This document shows positions 25,182-33,444 of a DNA stretch of 64,000 bases, piece after piece; the stretch's first letter is position 1; every line of letters starts with the position of its first letter. The DNA comes from Myxococcus stipitatus DSM 14675 (GTDB taxonomy: Bacteria; Myxococcota; Myxococcia; Myxococcales; Myxococcaceae): positions 5,846,501-5,910,500 of the forward strand of contig NC_020126.1 of NCBI RefSeq assembly GCF_000331735.1, written 5' to 3'. A model generated the notes under the pieces. It saw only the letters and a program-made list of their open reading frames with translations, was not told the origin of the DNA and did no database searches. A program made the position numbers and the translations under genes.

Positions 25182-26022
25182 ATGCGTCGCTGGTCCCTGG
25201 CCCTCATCCTCTCCTTCTCCGCGCACGCCCTCGCCCAGGCGCCCGCGACGCCCGAGCCCGCCGCCCCTCCCGCCGAACAGCCGGCCCCTGCTCCGACCAC
25301 CGTCCCCAAGGCCGAGGAGCCCGCCGCCCCCAAGGCCGAGGATCCCGCCTCCGCCCCGGTGGCCGAAGAGAAGCCGCCCGCGCCGCCCCCCGCCGCGCCG
25401 GAGGTGAAGCCTCGCCCGGCCAGGAAGAAGCCCACCGCCGAGGCCGCCGCGCCCACCGCGCCCGCCACCCCTGGCACCGAGGCCCGGCCCGAGACCATCG
25501 CCGCGCCGCCTCCGACGCCCGCCGACGCCCGCGCCCAAGCCCGCGACGGCCGCGGCCCCGCCTCCCGCCGCGCCCACCCCGGCCATCAACCGCCCGGAGG
25601 TGCCGCTGGAGCCGGAGGCGCCCCTCCTCACGCCCGAGGAGATCCGGCTCGCCGACATCAAGACGAGCGCGCGCTTCCTCTTCCAGACGCTGCTGACGGG
25701 GGACGTGCGCAGCACCGCCAACGAGCTGTTCTACCCCTTCCAGCTCGAGGAGAAGCGCTTCGCCACGCCCGAGGAGCTGGTGGCCTCGTGGGTGAAGCAG
25801 CTGCGGCTCAAGCGCACGGACCTGGTCACCCTCTACGACGTGGAGGTCCTGTCGCTCGAGGCGATGGAGAAGAAGTACGGCAAGCCTCCGGCCCGGCTCG
25901 GGCTGGACCTGCGCAACACGAAGGACGTCTGGGTCGCGGTGGGCAACCTGTCGGGCCGCGCGGGCGTCTTCCTCTACAAGCCCTACGCGAACGAGTACCG
26001 CGCCTTCGCCTACACCGACTGA
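25182..26022 (+). pseudogene. secreted Pro/Ala-rich protein, interrupted by a frameshift
   Basis: The gene opens at ATG 25182 (GGAGGTC ribosome site) with a signal peptide (MRRWSLALILSFSAHALAQ) and a Pro/Ala/Lys-rich linker. Near 25515-25530 the frame must shift: upstream the sensible reading has codons starting at 25182 plus multiples of three; downstream the sensible reading (PTPAPKPATAAAPPPA, then NRPEVPLEPEAP and a folded domain) is one base later, consistent with one extra base or two missing bases in the repetitive CGACGCCCGC region. The folded C-terminal domain (ARFLFQTLLTGDVRSTANEL through GVFLYKPYANEYR, ending at 26022) is of unknown family. It could be a true mutation, a sequencing error in GC-rich repeats, or a separate gene starting at GTG 25600. 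Confidence 0.6.
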
Positions 26023-26030
26023 GCCACACA

Positions 26031-26060
26031 GCCGGCGCCCTCTCCTCGAGCGGCGCCGGC
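26031..26060. terminator. perfect hairpin between convergent genes
   Basis: GCCGGCGCC (26031-26039) and GGCGCCGGC (26052-26060) form a nine-base perfect stem between the frameshifted secreted-protein gene and the aminotransferase gene. There is no U-tract. It is a candidate bidirectional terminator. Confidence 0.45.
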
Positions 26061-26077
26061 GGGGCTCGGAGCGTCGC

Positions 26078-27268
26078 TCAGCGCAGCGCCTGCACCATCT
26101 CACCCAGGCGCGTCAGGCCCTTGGCGAGCACCGCGCGCGAGGTCGCGAAGCTCATGCGGATGTAGCCCTCCGCGCCGAACGGGTCTCCCGGCACGGCGGC
26201 GACGCGGAAGTCGTCCAGCAGGATTTCGGAGAGCTGCATGGAGTCGGTGATGGCCTTGCCCTTGTAGGGGCGGCCGTAGAGCCCCCGCACATCCGCCAGC
26301 GCGTAGAAGGCGCCCTCGGGCATCCGGCAGCGCACCCCGTCCAGCGCGTTGAGCCCGCCGACGAAGAAGTCGCGGCGCGCGTGGTACTCGGCCGCCATGG
26401 CGGCGATGGTGTCGGGCGGCCCCTGCAGCGCCGCCAGCGCCGCCTTCTGGCCGATGGACGACGCGTTGGACGTGGACTGGTCCTGCACCAGCTGCATCGC
26501 GGCGATGACGGGCCGGGGACCCGCCGCGTAGCCCATGCGCCAGCCCGTCATGGAGTACGCCTTGCTCATGCCGTTGACGACCACGATTCGCGGCACCAGG
26601 TCCGGCGCCACGTCGCTGAGGCCCAGGCGCTCACCGGTGTAGACGAGCTTCTCGTAGATGTCGTCCGAGATGATGAGGCAGTCGTGGTCCCTCACGGCCG
26701 CGGCGATGCCCTCCAGCGCGGCGCGCGAGTACACCGCGCCCGTCGGGTTGCCCGGGCTGTTGATGATGATGGCGCGCGTGCGAGGCGTGAGCGCCCGGCG
26801 GATGGCGTCCGGGTCCGGCGCGAAGCCGTCCTCCTCGCGCGTGGCGACGATGACGGGCGTGGCGCCAGCCAGCCGCACCATGTCCGGGTAGCTGACCCAG
26901 TAGGGCGAGAAGATGAGGACCTCGTCGCCCTCGTCCAGCACCGCCTGGCAGAAGTTGTAGATGGCCTGCTTGCCGCCCGCGGTGACGAGCACCTGCTCCG
27001 GCGTGAAGCGCAGGCCGTTGTCGCGCTCCAGCTTGCGGCAGATGGCCTCGCGCAGCTCGGGGATGCCCGGGGTGGCGGTGTACTTGGTGAAGCCCGCCTT
27101 GATGGCGTCCACCGCGGCCTGCTTCACGTAGTCCGGCGTGTCGAAGTCCGGCTCCCCCGCCGCCAGGACGACGACATCCACGCCTTGTGCCGCGAGAGCC
27201 TTCGCGCGGGAGTTGAGGGCAAGCGTCGGAGACGGCTTGATGGCTTGGAGCCGGCGGGCGAGTTTCAT
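26078..27268 (-). CDS. class I pyridoxal-phosphate aminotransferase (aspartate aminotransferase type)
   Basis: 396 residues from the ATG at 27268. PLP-enzyme motifs are intact: AGEPDFDTPDYV (N-terminal substrate segment), VTAGGKQAIYNF, INSPGNPTGAVYS (PLP Asn), ISDDIYEKLVY (Asp and Tyr) and NGMSKAYSMTGWRMGY with the Schiff-base Lys in SKAYSMTGWR. The C-terminal SFATSR carries the carboxylate-binding Arg. The pattern matches the Ib subgroup of bacterial aspartate aminotransferases (Thermus/Bacillus type). It interconverts aspartate/oxaloacetate with glutamate/2-oxoglutarate; prephenate activity is possible in this subgroup. Confidence 0.88.
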   Translation of the reverse strand: MKLARRLQAIKPSPTLALNSRAKALAAQGVDVVVLAAGEPDFDTPDYVKQAAVDAIKAGFTKYTATPGIPELREAICRKLERDNGLRFTPEQVLVTAGGKQAIYNFCQAVLDEGDEVLIFSPYWVSYPDMVRLAGATPVIVATREEDGFAPDPDAIRRALTPRTRAIIINSPGNPTGAVYSRAALEGIAAAVRDHDCLIISDDIYEKLVYTGERLGLSDVAPDLVPRIVVVNGMSKAYSMTGWRMGYAAGPRPVIAAMQLVQDQSTSNASSIGQKAALAALQGPPDTIAAMAAEYHARRDFFVGGLNALDGVRCRMPEGAFYALADVRGLYGRPYKGKAITDSMQLSEILLDDFRVAAVPGDPFGAEGYIRMSFATSRAVLAKGLTRLGEMVQALR

Positions 27269-27318
27269 GCCCGATTGCCTAGCGCGCCCGCGCGTGCCCG
27301 ACAAGTGCCGCGAGGCCG

Positions 27319-27801
27319 CTACGTCTTCCGCGCGAACTTCGCCTTGAGCGCCTCGTGGACATTCGGAGGCACCAGGCCCGTGACGTCGCCGCCAAACGAG
27401 GCCACCTCCCGGACGAGCTGGGAGGAGATGTAGAAGTAGTCCTCCCCCGTCATCATGAAGACGGTCTCCACCGTGGGCGCCAGCTTGCGGTTCATGTTCG
27501 CGAGCTGGAACTCGTATTCGAAGTCCGACACGGCGCGCAGGCCTCGGACGATGACGCTGCCGCCCCGGCGCCGCACGTAGTCCACCAGCAGGCCGTGGAA
27601 CGCATCCACCTCCACCCGAGGGTCCTGCACCGCCTCGCGGATGAGGTCGCGGCGCTCGTCCTCGGTGAAGAGGGGGGTCTTCTTCGGGTTCACCGCGATG
27701 GCGACAATGACCTTGTCGAACATCTTCAGGCTGCGCTGGATGAGGCTCAGGTGCCCGTTGGTGAGCGGATCGAACGAACCTGGGTAGATGGCGACCGGCA
27801 T
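27319..27801 (-). CDS. coaD: phosphopantetheine adenylyltransferase
   Basis: 160 residues, the usual length. Motifs: the nucleotidyltransferase signature [16 protein letters not shown] (T/HxGH type), [19 protein letters not shown] and the [22 protein letters not shown]-terminal block. It transfers AMP from ATP to 4'-phosphopantetheine in coenzyme A synthesis. It lies immediately downstream of rsmD on the same strand (44-base gap), the common rsmD-coaD arrangement. Confidence 0.96.
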   Translation of the reverse strand: MPVAIYPGSFDPLTNGHLSLIQRSLKMFDKVIVAIAVNPKKTPLFTEDERRDLIREAVQDPRVEVDAFHGLLVDYVRRRGGSVIVRGLRAVSDFEYEFQLANMNRKLAPTVETVFMMTGEDYFYISSQLVREVASFGGDVTGLVPPNVHEALKAKFARKT

Positions 27802-27845
27802 GTGCAGGGAGTCTCGGACGCGCCCGGATGCCGGTCAAGCAATGG

Positions 27846-28403
27846 TCATGGCGCCCGGTAGAAGCTCACCAGGGTGTCGCCGAACCGGCGCTGGTCCTCC
27901 CGGGTCAATCCCGCATGGGCCTCCGGGGCGGACTCGCGCTTGTCATGCTCCACCACGAGCATCCCTCCGGGTGACAACAGCCCCGCCGCCGTCACGCCCT
28001 CCAGCACCGTCTCCACCACCCGCGCCGCGTAGGGCGGGTCGGCGAAGATGAGCTCGAAGCGCGCGCCCCGGCGCTTCAGCGTCTCCAGGGCCCGCACGGC
28101 GGGCTGGGCGAGCAACTCCACCTGCGAGGAGAACCCCAGGGCGTCGGTGTTCTGCCGGCACAGGGCCTGGGCCTCGCGGTCCTGGTCCACCAGCACCACC
28201 CCACCCGCGCCCCGGGACAGGGCCTCCAGGCCCAGGGCACCGGTGCCCGCGTAGAGGTCCAGGACCTGCTGGCCATCGAGCATCTGGCCCAGCACGTTGA
28301 AGAGGGTCTCCCGCACGCGGTCCGCGGTGGGGCGGATGTGCCGCGACGTGGGCTTGGGGCCCGCCAGCGCCCGGCCCTTGGCGGAGCCTGAAACGATTCG
28401 CAT
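27846..28403 (-). CDS. rsmD: 16S rRNA (guanine966-N2)-methyltransferase
   Basis: 185 residues. It begins MRIVSGSAKGRALAGP and has RPTADRVRETLFNVL, the SAM-binding DLYAGTGALGLEALSRGA and the N-methyltransferase motif FADPPY. It methylates G966 of 16S rRNA in the small subunit. It is followed by coaD, which supports the assignment. Confidence 0.93.
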   Translation of the reverse strand: MRIVSGSAKGRALAGPKPTSRHIRPTADRVRETLFNVLGQMLDGQQVLDLYAGTGALGLEALSRGAGGVVLVDQDREAQALCRQNTDALGFSSQVELLAQPAVRALETLKRRGARFELIFADPPYAARVVETVLEGVTAAGLLSPGGMLVVEHDKRESAPEAHAGLTREDQRRFGDTLVSFYRAP

Positions 28404-28428
28404 GCGGCCCTTCTACACCGCGCGGCGG

Positions 28429-29466
28429 CTACTCGCCCCGGTTCTCCGCGAGGAAGCGCATGGCGGCATGTCCCGTCCCACCGGCCCCCAGCGCGGCGAA
28501 CACCTCCGTGGCCTCCGCGAAGGACAGCGCCTCCAGCCGCTCCCGAGCCCCTGGCGCCAGGGGCGGAAGGCTGTCCTCCAGCACGCTTACCAGCTCTCCG
28601 GCGGGCATCCCCGCCGCCGCGGCCTTCTCCTCCACCCCCGCGCGGATGTCCGGGGACCAGGCGCCCAGCGCCAGCCGCTCGAAGGGCCCCACGCAGTCCA
28701 CCTTCCGGGCGCCGGCCGCCACGTACGTGGGCAGCATCCGGGGGAAGCCCTCGCGCACGTCGCCCACGCTGACGGCCGCGCCGTAGTCCCGCGCCAGGTC
28801 CACCAGCGAGCGCAGCGTGCCCACATCCGGCTCGGCACCGCCCAGGTCCTGCTCCGAGACCCGCACGAAGCACACCGGCACCTTCCACTGGCTCAGCCCT
28901 TCCAGCAGCGTGCGGTACGCGTCCAGGAGGCCCCCCTGAGAGGGCGCCGGCGCGCTGACTTCCAGGGACAGCTCGCGCTCCGTCACCGGCCCCGCCAGCG
29001 CCTGGAGGGCCTCCACGGCCGCGTAGGAGTCCAGCCGGCTCAGGTCCAACGACACCAGCGCGAAGCCCGCGTCCACCATCCGGTAGAGACCCTCGCGCAG
29101 CGCGCCGAGCGACGCCTCGTCCGCCTTCGCCACGCGCACGGGCCCCGCTTGGAGGAACACGGGCCGGGCGTGCTCGGCCTCCACCGCAGCCTCGTGAACC
29201 GCGGCGACGAAGCGCTCCGCCGCGCCCCGGTCCGCCGTGGGGTGCGCGCAGGCGAGCCCCAACACCGCGTCTTCGGAGCGCGCCGCGCGCAGGAGTCCCG
29301 GCAGCGCGCCTCGGGCCTGCACTGGGAGGCATGGCAGCGCCGCCGGGGTGCGCTCCAGCGCGCGCAGCAACTCGCGAGGGTTGAGCAGCGGCACGCGGGA
29401 GCCGGGACCCACCCGGGCCACCGTGTTGCCCGGCCGCAATGACAGCACCTTGTCGAGCACGCTCAT
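28429..29466 (-). CDS. TIM-barrel protein resembling class II aldolases, catalytic histidines lost
   Basis: 345 residues from the ATG at 29466. The order of elements resembles class II fructose/tagatose-bisphosphate aldolases: an N-terminal LLNPRELLRALE helix; a strand PVFLQAGPVRV where true aldolases have H-L-D-H-G; GLYRMVDAGFALVSLDLSRLD; LSLEVSAPAP, with no metal His visible; and a late AAGARKVDCVGPFERLAL segment resembling the phosphate site. If the relationship is right it is a non-catalytic or altered-chemistry homologue. It lies upstream of rsmD on the same strand with a 25-base gap, so the genes may be cotranscribed. Confidence 0.45.
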   Translation of the reverse strand: MSVLDKVLSLRPGNTVARVGPGSRVPLLNPRELLRALERTPAALPCLPVQARGALPGLLRAARSEDAVLGLACAHPTADRGAAERFVAAVHEAAVEAEHARPVFLQAGPVRVAKADEASLGALREGLYRMVDAGFALVSLDLSRLDSYAAVEALQALAGPVTERELSLEVSAPAPSQGGLLDAYRTLLEGLSQWKVPVCFVRVSEQDLGGAEPDVGTLRSLVDLARDYGAAVSVGDVREGFPRMLPTYVAAGARKVDCVGPFERLALGAWSPDIRAGVEEKAAAAGMPAGELVSVLEDSLPPLAPGARERLEALSFAEATEVFAALGAGGTGHAAMRFLAENRGE

Positions 29467-29577
29467 GGGCCGCGGAGAATCGTCCGCGCGCACGGGCGAG
29501 CGCAAGGCGAAGGTTGCGCGAGCGTCCGTTGCGCTACGGGTGACCCACCCACGAGGGCAGGTCCGCGGTGCGGCGAC

Positions 29578-30606
29578 TCAGTGGACCTCACCCAGGTGCG
29601 CGTACGTCTCGCTCTCGATCTGGATGGTGGTGTGGTCGATGCCGAACCGGTCGAACAGGTCGTGCTTCACCGCGGAGAGAATCTCGTCGTTGTTGCAGAC
29701 CATGGGGTCCAGGACGACCAGGTGCGCGGACAGCGCGTAGACGCCGCTGGAGATGGTCCACACGTGCAGGTCATGCACCGCCGTCACGCCGGGCACGCGC
29801 AGGAGCAACTCCTTCACCTGCGGCATGTCCACATGCGCCGGCACCGCCTCCATCAGCACGTCCACCGCGTCGCGCACCAGCCGCAGCGCGCCCACCACGA
29901 TGACGACGGAGATGACGAGCGAGATGAGCGGGTCCACCACGTACCAGCCCGTGAGCGCCATGATGCCCGCGCCCAACAGCACCCCCACCGAGGACAGCGT
30001 GTCCCCCAGCACGTGGAGGAAGGCGCCCCGGACGTTCATCGAGTGGGTGTTGTGCAGGAAGCCCAGCGCGCCCAGGTTGGCCAGCAGGCCCACCGCGGCC
30101 ACCATCGCCATCGGCTTGACGTCCACCACCGTGGGCGCGTGGAAGCGCTCCCAGGCCTCGAAGAGGATGAAGCCGGTGATGCCCAGCAGCAGCACGCCGT
30201 TGAGCAGCGCGCTGAGGATCTCCATCCGGTAGTAGCCGTAGGTCTTCTTCACATCCGCCGGCTTGCCCGCGAACCACAGCGCCACCAGGCTCAGCCCCAG
30301 GGCGGACACATCCGTCAGCATGTGGCCGGCGTCCGACATCAGCGCCAGCGAGTGTGTCAACCAGCCGCCCACCGCCTCCGCCAGCGCGATGGTCGCCGTC
30401 AGGACCAGCGCGAAGATCAGCCGACGGCGGTCCTTGCGTCGCTCCTCCGCCAACCCACCCTTCCGGGGGCCAGGTCCATGCCCATGATGGTGCCCATGTC
30501 CGTGGTGGTGATGGTGACCATGGTCATGGTCATGGTCATGGTCATGCCCGTGCTCATGGTCATGCCCATGCCCCGCTCCGCCGCGCGTGTGAGAGAAGGT
30601 AGTCAC
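29578..30606 (-). CDS. cation diffusion facilitator (zinc/cobalt/cadmium exporter, CzcD-like)
   Basis: 342 residues. The N-terminal about 45 residues are nearly all His/Asp/Gly (many HGHDH and HHHHHGHG units), a probable metal-sensing or buffering tail. Six membrane segments follow with the transport-site pairs DAGHMLTDVSALG (H-x-x-x-D, TM2) and HVLGDTLSSVG (TM5). The C-terminal cytoplasmic domain has HDLHVWTISSG and HTTIQIE. It exports divalent metals, most likely Zn2+, in exchange for protons. It is divergent from the sigma-54 activator gene. Confidence 0.93.
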   Translation of the reverse strand: MTTFSHTRGGAGHGHDHEHGHDHDHDHDHGHHHHHGHGHHHGHGPGPRKGGLAEERRKDRRRLIFALVLTATIALAEAVGGWLTHSLALMSDAGHMLTDVSALGLSLVALWFAGKPADVKKTYGYYRMEILSALLNGVLLLGITGFILFEAWERFHAPTVVDVKPMAMVAAVGLLANLGALGFLHNTHSMNVRGAFLHVLGDTLSSVGVLLGAGIMALTGWYVVDPLISLVISVVIVVGALRLVRDAVDVLMEAVPAHVDMPQVKELLLRVPGVTAVHDLHVWTISSGVYALSAHLVVLDPMVCNNDEILSAVKHDLFDRFGIDHTTIQIESETYAHLGEVH

Positions 30607-30713
30607 GGGAGAGAGAAGTGAGGATACAGCCCGGTCATGAGGTAAGAGGGTCGAGAAACGCGATTCCGACGGCCCGGTCCCTCCCCGGTGCGCGGGGCCG
30701 GACGGAGGTAGGG

Positions 30714-32297
30714 ATGGACTTCGAGAAGCACCAGAGCCTGCACACCATCATCATGCTGAGGGATGTCATCCGCAAGTGGTGGCAGATGGAGCTCTCGTTC
30801 GCGGACCGCCACGGCGTGGTGCACGACTGGCAGCGCGGAGATATCACGCCGCCGCCCAACCCGTTCTGCCGCATCTCGCTCGACTCGCGCGAGGGACTGC
30901 GGCGCTGTAGTCAGTCCGTCCGGGTGCTGCACGAGAAGTTCCGCGGCAACAAGAAGCTGCGCCGCGCGCTCTTCCACGACTGTCACCTCAACTTCAGCAT
31001 CGTGGGCGCGCCGCTGTACGTGGACAACGACTACGCGGGCTGTCTCTTCGTGGAGGGCTTCGCCCGGCAGTCGCTCCAGCCGCGCGACGTGGACGTCCTG
31101 CACTCGCGGCTGCTCCAGTTCGCCCCCCCGTTGAGCGACCTGGAGCGCGCCGGGGAGCGGGTGCCGGTGCTGGATGGCGCGGAGCTCGCGAAGCTGTCCG
31201 ACCTGCTGGAGTACGCGGCGCAGGAGATCATCAACAACGAGGCGGAGCTGGCCCGGCGCGAGGACCAGCAGCCGCCGCCCTCCGCCGAGGTGCTGGAGCG
31301 CTACCGGTTCGAGAAGATCATCGGCCGCTCGGGCCCGATGATGGAGGTCTTCCGGTTGATGGAGAAGGTGGCCAACTCCGACTCCACCGTCCTCATCAAC
31401 GGCGAGTCGGGCACCGGCAAGGAGCTGGTCGCGCGCGCCATCCACCACAACGGGCCGCGCACGGACCAGCCCTTCGTGGTGCAGAACTGCTCCGCCTTCA
31501 ACGACAACCTGCTGGAGAGCGCCCTCTTCGGCCACACCCGAGGCGCGTTCACCGGCGCGCTGCGCGACAAGAAGGGCCTGTTCGAGGTCGCCGACGGAGG
31601 CACCTTCTTCCTGGACGAGGTGGGCGACATGTCCCCGGCGCTCCAGGTGAAGCTCCTGCGCGTGCTCCAGGAGGGCACCTTCCTGCCCGTGGGCGGCACG
31701 CAGCACAAGGAGGTCAACGTCCGCGTCGTCGCCGCCACGCACAAGGACCTGGGAGAGCTCGTCAAGCGCGGCGAGTTCCGCGAGGACCTCTACTACCGCA
31801 TCAACGTCATCCGCCTCCAGCTGCCCCCCCTGCGCGAGCGCCGCGACGACCTGCCCGTCCTCATCGACCACTTCCTGCGCAAGCACCACCGCGAGGGCCA
31901 GCGCACCCGTGGCTTGTCGCCCGAAGCCCTGTCCATCCTGGGCGCCTACGCCTGGCCGGGGAACATCCGCGAGCTGGAGAATGAAATCGAGCGGCTGCTC
32001 GTGCTCGGCGGAGACCTGGAGATGCTGCCCGCGGAGCTGCTCTCCAGCCGCATCCGCGACGCCGTCGTGCCCGGCGGGGGCCCCTTCATCCCGCCGCGCG
32101 CGCACGGGCGGCTGCATGAAGCGGTGGAGGCCCTGGAGCGGGAGATGATCCACCAAGGGCTCCTGCGCACGCGCAACAACAAGAGCCGGCTGGCGCGGGA
32201 GCTGGGCATCAGCCGCTCCAACCTCATCCTCAAGATTTCGCGCTACGGCCTGGACCGGGGCCTGCCCGACAACGACGAGCCGGAGGTGGAGGCATGA
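30714..32297 (+). CDS. sigma-54-dependent transcriptional activator with PocR-type sensor
   Basis: 527 residues from the ATG at 30714 (GGAGG site). Residues about 10-150 resemble a PocR ligand-binding domain (NPFCRISLDSREGLRRCSQS and HDCHLNFSIVGAPLYVD, with paired Cys and His that could bind a metal or small ligand). The AAA+ domain (about 195-430) has Walker A GESGTGKE, the sigma-54 contact loop GAFTGA, Walker B FLDEVGDM and arginine-finger motifs. A C-terminal Fis-type HTH (NKSRLARELGISRSNLILKI) ends the protein. The stop overlaps the start of the hydrolase gene by ATGA, so the hydrolase is part of the same transcript and likely functionally linked. Confidence 0.9.
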   Translation: MDFEKHQSLHTIIMLRDVIRKWWQMELSFADRHGVVHDWQRGDITPPPNPFCRISLDSREGLRRCSQSVRVLHEKFRGNKKLRRALFHDCHLNFSIVGAPLYVDNDYAGCLFVEGFARQSLQPRDVDVLHSRLLQFAPPLSDLERAGERVPVLDGAELAKLSDLLEYAAQEIINNEAELARREDQQPPPSAEVLERYRFEKIIGRSGPMMEVFRLMEKVANSDSTVLINGESGTGKELVARAIHHNGPRTDQPFVVQNCSAFNDNLLESALFGHTRGAFTGALRDKKGLFEVADGGTFFLDEVGDMSPALQVKLLRVLQEGTFLPVGGTQHKEVNVRVVAATHKDLGELVKRGEFREDLYYRINVIRLQLPPLRERRDDLPVLIDHFLRKHHREGQRTRGLSPEALSILGAYAWPGNIRELENEIERLLVLGGDLEMLPAELLSSRIRDAVVPGGGPFIPPRAHGRLHEAVEALEREMIHQGLLRTRNNKSRLARELGISRSNLILKISRYGLDRGLPDNDEPEVEA

Positions 32298-33232
32298 GCC
32301 GGGAGCCGGGCTACTTCCACCAGGACACCCTCCGCGTCCCCGACGGCGCGGAGCTGTACTACCAGGTCACCGGCGACGGGGAGCCGGGCGCGGTGCTGTG
32401 CGACGGGCTGGGCTGCGACGGCTTCGCCTGGAAGTACCTGGCGCCCTACCTGTCGCGTCACCACCGCGTGCTGCGCTGGCACTACCGCGGCCATGGCCGC
32501 TCCGGCATCCCCACGGACCGCGAGCGCATCGGCATGCTGTACACCTGCGATGACCTGCAGCGGGTGATGGACGCCGCGGGCATGGAGCGCGCCGTTCTCT
32601 TCGGCCACTCCATGGGCGTCCAGGTGGCCCTGGAGTTCCACCGCCGCTATGCCCGGCGCGTGCAGGGCCTGGTCCTCCTGTGCGGCAGCTACGGCAATCC
32701 GCTGGACACCTTCCACGACTCCAACGTCCTCAAGAAGATGTTCCCCACCCTGCGCCGGGTGGTGGAGCGCTTCCCGGAGCAGTCCGCCCGCCTCATCCAC
32801 GCGGCGCTGCGCACGGAATTGGCGGTGCAGCTGGCCATCACCCTGGAGATGAACCGGGAGCGCATCGCCCGCAACGATCTGGCGCCCTACTTCGAACACC
32901 TGGCCCGGATGGACCCCGTCGTCTTCGTGCGCACACTCGACTCGCTCTCCGAGCACTCCGCCTGGGACCACCTGCTCCATGTGGACGTCCCCACGCTCGT
33001 CGTGGCCGGGGAGCGCGACAAGTTCACCCCCGGATGGCTGTCCCGGAAGATGGCCGCCCGAATCCCCGACTCCGAGCTGGTGGTCATCCCCGAGGGGACC
33101 CACACCGCCCCCCTGGAGGCCCCAGGACTGGTCGAGCTCCGGGTCGAACGCTTCCTGCGCGAGCGGCTGGGCAAGCCCTCCACTCCCGGTGTGGATGGAG
33201 CACGCATTCTGCCCCCCGCGGCCCGTGCCTGA
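32294..33232 (+). CDS. alpha/beta hydrolase
   Basis: 312 residues. Alpha/beta-hydrolase core: oxyanion region GLGCDGFAWKYLAPYL, the strand-turn WHYRGHGRSG, nucleophile elbow GHSMG (Ser about residue 101), Asp region VVAGERDKFTP and catalytic His in PEGTHTAPLEAP. An extra cap segment lies between residues 130 and 230. Translationally coupled to the sigma-54 activator. The substrate is unknown; a lactone or acyl-ester signal would fit the regulatory context but is speculation. Confidence 0.85.
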   Translation: MSREPGYFHQDTLRVPDGAELYYQVTGDGEPGAVLCDGLGCDGFAWKYLAPYLSRHHRVLRWHYRGHGRSGIPTDRERIGMLYTCDDLQRVMDAAGMERAVLFGHSMGVQVALEFHRRYARRVQGLVLLCGSYGNPLDTFHDSNVLKKMFPTLRRVVERFPEQSARLIHAALRTELAVQLAITLEMNRERIARNDLAPYFEHLARMDPVVFVRTLDSLSEHSAWDHLLHVDVPTLVVAGERDKFTPGWLSRKMAARIPDSELVVIPEGTHTAPLEAPGLVELRVERFLRERLGKPSTPGVDGARILPPAARA

Positions 33233-33331
33233 GACGTGACAGGTGGGTATCGAACGCCTTCCCTGGGGGCAAATGCCCCTGTCGGGAGGGGTGTGCAGCC
33301 CGTTTGGATGCACGCTGACCTTCCGCGCTCA

Positions 33332-33360
33332 TTGCAGGGGACGCACTCACGGCATATAAG
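33332..33360 (+). promoter_or_regulatory. probable sigma-70 promoter of typA
   Basis: TTGCAG (33332-33337) and TATAAG (33355-33360) with exactly 17 bases between. It lies 85 bases upstream of the typA ATG and is the best housekeeping promoter in the region. The leader between the -10 and the ATG is GC-rich with small inverted repeats. Confidence 0.65.
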
Positions 33361-33444
33361 CCCCGGCCTTCCGGGTTCCGGTGGGGTTCGGGAGACCTGC
33401 CCACACAGGGCATCCCCACCCGCCATTCACCTCGGTTCCTACGC

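Noticed and set aside
21872-25696. 1274-codon open frame on the plus strand opposite carB
   Set aside because: Antisense shadow of carB: extreme G/C third-position bias of carB keeps the opposite frame open; the protein is a low-complexity His/Arg/Leu/Val mix with no domain.
30470-30600. Tandem repeat of CATGGT/CATGGTCATG-type units
   Set aside because: It encodes the His/Asp-rich N-terminus of the CDF exporter; codon repetition explains it.
33270-33295. GGGGCAAATGCCCC hairpin as terminator of the hydrolase gene
   Set aside because: Very small loop and no U-tract; too weak to call.
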